Positions 9,855-16,199 of a stretch of 64,000 bases of DNA are shown here, in pieces. The position numbers were made by a program, and so were the translations under genes. The notes beneath the pieces are model-generated. The model did not search any database. It was not told where the DNA came from and worked only from the letters and a program-made list of their open reading frames with translations. This DNA comes from Pseudomonadales bacterium (GTDB lineage: Bacteria; Pseudomonadota; Gammaproteobacteria; Pseudomonadales; IMCC2047). The stretch is from the NCBI GenBank assembly GCA_024234615.1, contig JACKNY010000002.1:372001-436000 (forward strand). Direction: 5' to 3'. The stretch's first letter is position 1, and each line of letters starts with the position of its first letter.

Positions 9855-9925
9855 ATGAACATCCACAATCTTGACAAAATCGCCTGAAATCGCCAGAATG
9901 CGCATCCTTTCATGTTCATGAAAAT

Positions 9926-10002
9926 GGCTACGTAGCTCAGCTGGTTAGAGCACAGCATTCATAATGCTGGGGTCGGTGGTTCAAGTCCACCCGTAGCTAC
10001 CA
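9926..10002 (+). tRNA. tRNA-Met (CAT), elongator type
   Basis: The acceptor stem is GGCTACG with CGTAGCT (a G-T pair at position 1) and the CCA end is encoded. The anticodon arm CAGCA/TGCTG encloses anticodon CAT, and the T-arm contains GGTTCAAGTCC. The paired first position and lack of the initiator GGG stem mark it as elongator tRNA-Met. The 3' half is duplicated at 15244-15306, which points to its use as an integration site. Confidence 0.95.
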
Positions 10003-10020
10003 GTAAAATCAAGGGCTTAG
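9957..10020 (+). repeat. attachment-site direct repeat, tRNA copy (attL)
   Basis: The 64 bases from the anticodon loop of tRNA-Met to the first arm of its terminator recur at 15244-15306 with one deletion and a few substitutions. Tyrosine-recombinase elements often integrate in tRNA 3' halves and leave such direct repeats. The exact crossover point cannot be fixed by eye. Confidence 0.75.
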
Positions 10021-10046
10021 CGTATTTTATCGCTAAGCCTTTTTTA
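10014..10046 (+). terminator. Rho-independent terminator of tRNA-Met
   Basis: The perfect arms GGCTTAGCG (10014-10022) and CGCTAAGCC (10031-10039) enclose an 8-base loop and are followed by seven T. Confidence 0.9.
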
Positions 10047-10101
10047 TTGGTGCTACCATGGTGCTACTACAGATAAGACAACTACCCCCATAAATTATTA
10101 T

Positions 10102-10151
10102 GCTCTTATTACAATTTGCGCCTAATCACCTTTTTGTCCCCTAATAAGAGC
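10102..10151. repeat. 10-bp inverted repeat near the element edge
   Basis: GCTCTTATTA (10102-10111) and TAATAAGAGC (10142-10151) are perfect inverted copies 30 bases apart. They lie in the otherwise empty stretch 10047-10297, just inside the left end of the putative element. They could be recombinase arm sites or a remnant of an insertion sequence; no further support is visible. Confidence 0.45.
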
Positions 10152-10297
10152 GAAGAGTCCCATGCGAATAACTGGCGAGAGCAATGAGAAGTTGTGCAGA
10201 GAATAGCTTCTCGGTCCAATTAATGAATAGCTTAAAGCTAACAGATTCCGACCAGAGCAACAACTAGTCCATCCCAGCCACGAAGTGGAGAACAACA

Positions 10298-11137
10298 CTA
10301 CCTTTTTTGGTGTTGATTATCAGGCATTCCGTCATCGTCCAAATAGACAAGATCAATAACATTTTCAAAGGTCGCAAGTCGCTCTGGTCCTGCTGGATGA
10401 GTAGCAAAGAACCCCGTTTTCTTCTTCCCCGCCATTGCGCCCAATTTTATCAAGACATTACGCGTACTGACCAAATCATAACCAGAACGGTCCACTATGA
10501 ATGCAGCTAATAAGTCAGCTTCCTTCTCCTGCTGTACGCTATAAGTAATAGAACCGATTGCAGAACCAAGTTTAGCTGCACTCTCTACTGCATCTGTAGC
10601 ATTTTTTTGGCAGCTATATGTGTAGCAAGGCCCTGCGTTGACAGCTATTGCCCCCATTACGATCGCGCCTAAAACTCCTCCAACACCTGTGCGCGTTTCA
10701 GTTTCATCTATATGATCGGCAATATGGTGGCCAATTTCGTGAGCGATAACGAAAGCGAGTTCGTCTTCAGTGCTAACCTGAGTCATGACATCATGGTAGA
10801 CAACAACACGGTTGTTATCTGTTGCGTATGCATTAAAGTCACGTTCTGCACTATATTCTACATCCCACCAGCATGTCTTTTGCTCCTTAACGTGCCAGCA
10901 AACTTCCCGTGCTTTTGAAACCAGTTTTTCATAGACCCGATGAAGCATTCGTTCTGCCTCGACTGAGCTCATAATTTTTTTGGGAACAGGCATAGGGTAT
11001 GCCTCGATTTCAGTCAATGCTTTCTGTTCTGCGAGGCTGTCTATTGCAGGGGCCTTGTATTGAACACCCGAACAGGCAGCTACAAATACAGTTATAAATG
11101 TTAATAAATTGAATCGAATATGTTTCACCACCCTCAT
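10298..11137 (-). CDS. M48-family zinc metalloprotease lipoprotein
   Basis: This is a predicted envelope protease. The ATG at 11137 is chosen because it opens a lipoprotein signal peptide with lipobox VAAC (Cys22); an upstream reading frame exists but has no signal. The zinc-binding HEIGHH (about residues 133-138) and the third ligand Glu in EKEADLLAAF (about 206) match M48 peptidases. The region between them is glycine- and alanine-rich, as in related lipoproteins of the LoiP/YcaL type. It is the first gene inside the element next to tRNA-Met; its substrate is unknown. Confidence 0.85.
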   Translation of the reverse strand: MRVVKHIRFNLLTFITVFVAACSGVQYKAPAIDSLAEQKALTEIEAYPMPVPKKIMSSVEAERMLHRVYEKLVSKAREVCWHVKEQKTCWWDVEYSAERDFNAYATDNNRVVVYHDVMTQVSTEDELAFVIAHEIGHHIADHIDETETRTGVGGVLGAIVMGAIAVNAGPCYTYSCQKNATDAVESAAKLGSAIGSITYSVQQEKEADLLAAFIVDRSGYDLVSTRNVLIKLGAMAGKKKTGFFATHPAGPERLATFENVIDLVYLDDDGMPDNQHQKR

Positions 11138-11729
11138 CTCCCTTTCTTGTGCAAAGGTAAATAATATGCAATGCCTTATATAACACCTGCTTAACCGTTG
11201 CCAGCACAACGGACAATTTGTCTCGCCAAGGCCAACCACAACCACTTCTTTTCTGCAACCACTTGTAATAACTAGTTCAGTGATTTGCGCATGTTGATCA
11301 TCAAATAGGCATCGGTAACGAAGTCAGAGGGACTCAGCATCGCCCCGATCAATAAATCAATAAAAGTTCCAATAGATCTTGGGGGGGTAGCGCTTTACCT
11401 AAAAATGTTGTCCAATGACCCAATTCGCTTGGGATACGACTATATCCTTTTGCGTTCATTGCAGCCTCCAGAAGAAAGGGTGAATTTATTTCTGAAGGGC
11501 GCCACTGCGCGAAACACCACAAACTGTTAACTATTTTTTAACTTTTTTGGGTAATTCTACCTCCGAAACCTAAACTCTAACTTTAATTTAACCTATAGCT
11601 ATTCGATATTCAGCTATAATATAGTCCTGTAATAAATGCGAGTTTGAACAAACGGATAACGACAATTATGCCGTGTTCGTATTTTAGTTAGCTTTCTTAA
11701 TAACCGTCATAATATGACAAGGAGAAACA
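11138..11729. other. intergenic region upstream of the M48 and OmpW-like genes
   Basis: This 592-base stretch holds a transposase remnant on the minus strand (11272-11459) and an AT-rich stretch ahead of the outer-membrane gene. In that stretch TATAGCT (11594-11600) and AGCTATA (11612-11618) form a perfect 7-bp inverted repeat, a possible operator. A ribosome site AAGGAG lies just before 11730. Nothing else is recognised. Confidence 0.5.
11272..11459 (-). pseudogene. remnant of a DDE transposase (IS701/IS4-like N-terminus)
   Basis: Read from an ATG at 11459, the minus strand gives MNAKGYSRIPSELGHWTTFL and then runs LGKALPPQDLL to a stop. One frame over, it continues GTFIDLLIGAMLSPSDFVTD and ends at a TAG at 11272. 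Together these resemble the first 60 or so residues of a family of DDE transposases that begin with a phrase like LPPRS.TF.ELL.GAML. The frameshift near 11367 and loss of the catalytic part make it a dead fragment. The family name is from memory of the pattern. Confidence 0.55.
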
Positions 11730-12374
11730 ATGAAGTATTTATTTGTGATATTTTGCTTAGCTTCTTTTAATGCAAGCGCGCTAGATTGGGATGTTCAGTT
11801 GTCGGGTGGTTTTACAACGATTGATGATATTAAAATAAAACCCTTCACCCTAGTAGAGACGGGCACGGTTAATGCGTCCCTAGAATATGACGATACTTTT
11901 TCTTACGGTATTGCTGTTGGCATGTCCGGTTTTGAGCAGCACAACGTATTGCGTTTAGCGTTATCCTGGCAGGGACTTGATGCAGATTTTGATTCTGCGG
12001 ATCTAGTTTCGACAGGCGGGACAGAACTTCCTGCGGTTAACGGCTCTGCTAGTTCAGGTGAACTAAAAGCTGCAGGTTTAGATTTTGATAACAGCATTAA
12101 TATTTATACTGTTGAACTGCATTATTTATTCCCAACATCTGGATCATGGGTTCCCTACTTCGGTGCTGGCGGCGGTATCGCCGATATTGAAAATGCAGAT
12201 CAAGAAACAGTTTTTAACTTCCTTATTGGGCTAGATTATAAAATCGGCGACAGCTCAAGACTTGGCATAAAAGCCCAAAGGTTTTTTATTGATGAGATAA
12301 CGGATGACTTGGGAATTGAATACGACAGCTTCGATGTTGATATGTTTTCTCTAGTCTGGACGTACTCTTTCTAA
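11730..12374 (+). CDS. outer-membrane beta-barrel protein
   Basis: This is a 214-residue secreted protein with a signal peptide ending near NASA (about residue 18) and a mature part of alternating strands rich in Gly, Asp, Tyr and Phe. The C-terminal phenylalanine in FSLVWTYSF is the outer-membrane insertion signature. The AGGGIADIEN segment near residue 150 resembles small OmpW/OmpA-type porin-like barrels. A strong ribosome site, AAGGAG, stands before the ATG and a terminator follows. No ligand can be assigned. Confidence 0.75.
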   Translation: MKYLFVIFCLASFNASALDWDVQLSGGFTTIDDIKIKPFTLVETGTVNASLEYDDTFSYGIAVGMSGFEQHNVLRLALSWQGLDADFDSADLVSTGGTELPAVNGSASSGELKAAGLDFDNSINIYTVELHYLFPTSGSWVPYFGAGGGIADIENADQETVFNFLIGLDYKIGDSSRLGIKAQRFFIDEITDDLGIEYDSFDVDMFSLVWTYSF

Positions 12375-12392
12375 TAATGATCCCATAGAACA

Positions 12393-12413
12393 AACCCGCT
12401 TCGGTGGGTTTTC
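12393..12413 (+). terminator. terminator after the barrel protein gene
   Basis: AACCCGC (12393-12399) and GTGGGTT (12404-12410) form a 7-bp stem with a TTCG-type tetraloop, followed by TTC. The T tract is short but tetraloop stems of this kind are common terminators. Confidence 0.6.
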
Positions 12414-12449
12414 AAATGAGATATAGAATAGCGTAGTTTCAAGCAATAA

Positions 12450-12521
12450 GTGCGTATTCCGGTGAAGATGAACCCTGTCACAGAGCGAGAATGGGTGTTC
12501 AACTTGGGCCGATATACGCAC
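12450..12521. repeat. 8-bp inverted repeat, possible IS end remnant
   Basis: GTGCGTAT (12450-12457) and ATACGCAC (12514-12521) are perfect inverted copies. Between them lies TTCCGGTGAAGATGAACCC, which recalls terminal sequences of IS21-type elements. The surrounding 12375-12680 holds no gene that can be supported. Assignment to an IS family is tentative. Confidence 0.3.
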
Positions 12522-12680
12522 CCAAATTACCCTTTTTCTGAATGGGCGTTTTTTTGCCATCCGTAACACCAACGAAGTTGGCCATATACTTTGATTACTG
12601 GGGTATTTAACTAGCTGCAACAGTTCATCTCAATTCGCTCATTCCCTTTAAAACTTCTTGTTCGGTAGTCCACTCTAGGA

Positions 12681-13934
12681 TTAAACCATAACCTTCGGAA
12701 TCTCTGACCACCGTGTTGTGTACTGCGGTGAAGTGAATTGTTGACGCATATACCAGGGTTTACTCACTCCCTGGGAGGCCAGGAAAACACTACTCCGGCC
12801 AAAGGTATTATTGATCTGATCAAGCACTTTCATTAACTGATCTGAGCGGGTGTTTTGTCCTGGATGCAGAAGATCAAATTGATGGTATTTTCTATCCACG
12901 ATTTCAATGAGTCCAACACCGGCTTTCAGGAAGGCATGGCCTGGGCTATAAAGCCGCTTTGCCGTTTCTCTCACTACAGCGGTAATTAACCGTGAATCAT
13001 TGGTTGGGTATGGCAATTGAGAAACGGCACTGACACTGTGAAAGTTTGGTTCAAAGGGTGAGGTGTGAATAAAGACATGTACCGAGAGGGCAAGGTGGTT
13101 CTGTTTTCTGAGTTTTTCGGTGGCGCGGCTAGCGTATAAGGTCAACGCTTCTAAAACCGGTTGTATCTCGGTGGCTTTTTTGCCGAAGGAACGGGTGCAG
13201 TAGATTTGTTTCTTGGCCGGCGGCAGTTCTTCCAGCGCCAGACAGCTACGGCCGTTCAGCTCTTCGATGGTGCGTTCTAAGCAGACGCTACTATGGCGCC
13301 TGATAATCTTGGGATTCGCCGAAGCCAAATCCCAGGCACTCTGGATATTCAGAGGTGTAAGACGTTTAGCGGTACGTTTAGCAACGCCCCACACCGCCGT
13401 CACAGGAACACGCTTGAGCACCCATTCCCATTTAGCCGGTTCATCCAAGACGCACACCCCAGCACACTGGGGTATTTTCTTGGCGGTACGGTTAGCCAGT
13501 TTCGCTAAGGTTTTGCTGGGGGCAATACCAACGCTCACCGGCATTCGAATATTTTCCCAGAGGGTGGCTTTAATATCACTGGCGTAACGCGCCAAAGGTT
13601 TAGGAAAGCCCTGTAACTGCAGAAACATTTCATCAATGCTGTAAACTTCGATGTGTGGACTATACGCCTTAAGCGTTGTCATCACCCGATGAGAAAGATC
13701 GCCATATAACGGGTAGTTGCTGGAAAAAATGGCGACCTTGTGTTTTCGTAATAGTCGTTCGACCTTGAAGAAAGGTTCTAAATCGGGAATACCTAAGGCT
13801 TTCGCCTCTTTAGAGCGCGCCACCACAAAGCCGTCATTGTTGGATAACACCACAACGGGCAAACCTCGAAGGTCCGGACGGAAGACCTGCTCACAGCTGG
13901 CATAGAAGCTATTGCAATCGACTAAGGCAAACAA
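12681..13934 (-). CDS. umuC: DNA polymerase V catalytic subunit UmuC-like
   Basis: This is a Y-family translesion DNA polymerase, which copies past damaged bases during the SOS response. The metal-binding start FALVDCNSFYASCEQVF (residues 2-18) and the catalytic VYSIDEMFL motif near residue 100 are intact; the palm, HhH and little-finger regions follow, to 417 residues. It overlaps the upstream umuD gene by 13 bases, so the two are one operon under the LexA box at 14362-14381. The small element next to tRNA-Met carries it, which suggests horizontal supply of mutagenic repair. Confidence 0.95.
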   Translation of the reverse strand: MFALVDCNSFYASCEQVFRPDLRGLPVVVLSNNDGFVVARSKEAKALGIPDLEPFFKVERLLRKHKVAIFSSNYPLYGDLSHRVMTTLKAYSPHIEVYSIDEMFLQLQGFPKPLARYASDIKATLWENIRMPVSVGIAPSKTLAKLANRTAKKIPQCAGVCVLDEPAKWEWVLKRVPVTAVWGVAKRTAKRLTPLNIQSAWDLASANPKIIRRHSSVCLERTIEELNGRSCLALEELPPAKKQIYCTRSFGKKATEIQPVLEALTLYASRATEKLRKQNHLALSVHVFIHTSPFEPNFHSVSAVSQLPYPTNDSRLITAVVRETAKRLYSPGHAFLKAGVGLIEIVDRKYHQFDLLHPGQNTRSDQLMKVLDQINNTFGRSSVFLASQGVSKPWYMRQQFTSPQYTTRWSEIPKVMV

Positions 13935-14353
13935 CGGTGTCTCCTGATCGAATTGGTGACAACACCCTCTATCAGAAAATCCGTGCCTTCGTGGATGGGA
14001 ATAGGGGCATATTTACTGTTTGCCGCGAGTAAACGCTGGTGGTGCATGTCCAGTATTTTACAGGTCAGTTCGCCATTCAGGACGGCAAGGACGACATCGC
14101 CATGCTGAGGCTTCAAAGAACGGTCTACGATCAGTAAGTCACCGTTAAAAATACCAACCTCTGTCATGGATTCCCCCGATACTTCACAATAAAACGTCGA
14201 CGCCGGGTGTTTGATTAAATGTTCATTCAGATCAAGAGAGCGATCCATATAGTCATCGGCGGGACTGGGAAAACCGGCTTGCACCTTGGTGGCATAGAGT
14301 GGCGTGTAGAGAGTAGACTTGGTTTGGTGTGTTGCGACAAGTTGTATACCCAT
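13922..14353 (-). CDS. umuD: UmuD-like SOS mutagenesis protein (S24 peptidase)
   Basis: This self-cleaving subunit becomes UmuD' when RecA filaments form, and then joins UmuC. The ATG at 14353 is preferred to a TTG two codons upstream. The cleavage site lies in VQAGFPSP (Ala26-Gly27). The catalytic Ser62 is in SGESM and Lys99 in ELTCK, both aligned with the Escherichia coli protein. The C-terminal peptidase fold is complete at 143 residues. It is the first gene of umuDC and starts nine bases from the LexA box. Confidence 0.95.
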   Translation of the reverse strand: MGIQLVATHQTKSTLYTPLYATKVQAGFPSPADDYMDRSLDLNEHLIKHPASTFYCEVSGESMTEVGIFNGDLLIVDRSLKPQHGDVVLAVLNGELTCKILDMHHQRLLAANSKYAPIPIHEGTDFLIEGVVTNSIRRHRCLP

Positions 14354-14361
14354 AATCAATT

Positions 14362-14381
14362 ACCTGTATAAATAACCAGTA
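14362..14381. promoter_or_regulatory. LexA (SOS) box shared by umuDC and the SRAP gene
   Basis: CTG at 14364-14366 and CAG at 14377-14379 are separated by ten AT-rich bases, the CTG-N10-CAG consensus of gammaproteobacterial LexA. The box fills almost all of the 30 bases between the divergent umuD and SRAP start codons. Control of both genes by LexA is inferred from this position. Confidence 0.9.
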
Positions 14382-14383
14382 TT

Positions 14384-15043
14384 ATGTGTACTAATTTTGC
14401 ATTAATCAAGAAGGATGGTTCGGCGCAATTGTCGAAGCAACTTGGTGTGGATGAAACCCAGCTCAGGTACAGCCAGGACATCCGCCCAGGCAGCATGATC
14501 AGCATAGTGATCGAGCGTGATGGTGAGCGCTTGATTAGTGATGCTATCTGGTGGTTGTATTTACAGCAGACCGAAACCGGCTTAAAACCGCATCCCGATT
14601 ATTTCAGTGTAAATACCAATCATGCCAAGCTGAGCAACAAAACGGAGTATCGTAAATCGCGTTGCATCATCCCCGCCACAGCTTTTGTTGAAAGCCAAGG
14701 AGGTAAAAACCCTCATCTGCTGGAACCGGCCAATGGTGATGCCATTGCTTTTGGCGGTTTGTGGAAAGAATGGGTTGATAAAGTGACAGGTCAAATTGTT
14801 TATTCTGCCTCCATCATCACACTCCCAGGCCACCCTGCACTTGAGAACATACATCAGAAATCGACACCGCTCTGGCTACCTGAGGAAATGTATGATTTAT
14901 GGCTTAATCCTAACCATCAAGACATAGGCCAGTTTGCACCATTACTGAGCCCCGCATTGAGAACGGATTTAAAGGCAACCCCAATCAATAAAGCAACACT
15001 CAAGCAACCGGTTGGCGATAGCTTCGTAGTTAATGCTGGTTAG
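14384..15043 (+). CDS. SRAP-domain protein (HMCES/YedK family), SOS-associated
   Basis: SRAP proteins form a covalent bond between Cys2 and abasic sites in single-stranded DNA. The start is fixed by the requirement for Cys2 (MCTNFALI). The active-site Glu is in IPATAFVES (about residue 105) and the His in ENIHQKSTP (about 165). The usual NARxET stretch is altered to VNTNHAKLS, so this is a divergent subgroup. It faces umuDC across one LexA box and has no ribosome site, so its transcript may be nearly leaderless. At 219 residues its length is normal. Confidence 0.85.
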   Translation: MCTNFALIKKDGSAQLSKQLGVDETQLRYSQDIRPGSMISIVIERDGERLISDAIWWLYLQQTETGLKPHPDYFSVNTNHAKLSNKTEYRKSRCIIPATAFVESQGGKNPHLLEPANGDAIAFGGLWKEWVDKVTGQIVYSASIITLPGHPALENIHQKSTPLWLPEEMYDLWLNPNHQDIGQFAPLLSPALRTDLKATPINKATLKQPVGDSFVVNAG

Positions 15044-15243
15044 AATAAGAGGGATGATATTAAAGCTCGTTTTACAAATCGACGAAGGAAAGTCATATAG
15101 GTATTAGTATGTAAGCGCATTATTAGAAACGTGCGTGAAATTTGCGTAATTGGTTATGAAGAGTAGTGCATTGTTGTGCTAATTTGCTGTGGGTGCGCTA
15201 ATTAAAGTTTATATAAAACAACAGGTTATAATTCGCTGGTCTG

Positions 15244-15306
15244 ATTCATATGCTGGGGTCGGGGGTTCAAGTCCACCCGTAGCTACCAGTATTATCAAAG
15301 GCTTAG
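15244..15306 (+). repeat. attachment-site direct repeat, displaced copy (attR)
   Basis: This repeats the 3' half of tRNA-Met and the first arm of its terminator (compare 9957-10020), with a one-base deletion in the anticodon loop and a few substitutions. The decayed terminator arms GGCTTAGA and TCTAGGCC follow, with a T run. The 5' half of the tRNA is missing, so it is not a functional gene. It marks the right edge of the putative 5.3-kb element and overlaps the end of the integrase frame. Confidence 0.75.
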
Positions 15307-16055
15307 AGCAATCTAGGCCTTTTTTTATCCCCCTGAATGCCTACCGATTGCCTACGAAGCTCAGAATAAACACCTAAATCAAGTACAGATTCCAAGTAGT
15401 CTGGAGCCAGGTGAGCATATATCATTGTTGTCTTGATATCCTCGTGATCTAGTACTTCTTGAAGCACCTTTAGGCTACCACCGTTCATAATAAAGTGGCT
15501 TGCAAACGTATGTCGTAAAATATGTGTTAATTGCCCATCAGGAAGGTCAAGCTTTGCTCTTTGAACGGCCTTTCTAAATACACTCTTACAGGATGCGAAA
15601 AGCCTGTTGAATGGTGATGGATAAGCTTTCATTCTTAGGTAACGTATCAATGAAGGTGGAACCGGAACCACTCTATTACTACCGTTTTTTGTATCAGTGA
15701 ATACCACCCTATCCGCTAATAAATTTTGTCTTTTAATCCCGTTTGCTTCACTAAATCCAGCCCCGGTTGCCAAGCATAATAATACGACTGGATACAGATG
15801 GTCATTGGTTGATTCTTTGCAGGATTTCAAAAGAATTTTGATCTGATCCACTGTTAAAAACGATAATTGCGATTGAAACAATTTATAGGTTCTTATTTTT
15901 GAAAGCGGATTATCGCCTCGATTGTTGCTTGGCGTGTAAAACTGTCCAGATGGGTACTTTTCGGTGCCAATTGACACCACATCAAGATTACCCACCATCA
16001 ATACAATGCCGACATCTTTGAGAAGAATACCAACAAGAAAGGCAATCACCAGCAT
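15303..16055 (-). pseudogene. decayed P2-type tyrosine integrase
   Basis: The C-terminal catalytic half of a phage-type tyrosine recombinase is readable: LSFLTVDQIKILL, the box II segment THILRHTFASHF (His178, Arg181), HE in LDHEDI (His204) and the nucleophile Tyr213 in MIYAHLAPDY. The box I Arg is replaced by Gly100 (ATGAGFSEA where the family has ATGARWSEA). The N-terminal arm-binding domain is absent or scrambled before about residue 36. At 250 residues against the usual 330 or so, and lacking a catalytic Arg, it is very likely inactive. It points its C-terminus at the att copy. Confidence 0.8.
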
Positions 16056-16091
16056 GTCATCGAATTACTCAAAGTCCAGAGACAAAAAAGA

Positions 16092-16133
16092 AGAGGCTGT
16101 CCCAGATAAGTGATTTTATCTAGGACAGCCTCT
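16092..16133 (-). terminator. strong terminator of the zinc-type receptor operon
   Basis: AGAGGCTGTCC (16092-16102) and GGACAGCCTCT (16123-16133) pair over 11 bases, with an inner AGATAA/TTATCT stem. Read on the minus strand the hairpin is followed by TTCTTTTTTG, so it ends transcription of the receptor gene. Confidence 0.85.
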
Positions 16134-16199
16134 AGAGTTATTGTGGTTAAAATTCAGTTCGTTAATTGACTTTTTATCTAATGGATGACCCTGTGTGTA

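Noticed and set aside
15244..15306. A second tRNA-Met gene
   Set aside because: Only the 3' half is present and the anticodon loop has a deletion; it is an attachment-site copy, not a tRNA.
15189..15377. Plus-strand frame across the displaced att copy
   Set aside because: It is made of tRNA and terminator sequence and has no coding character.
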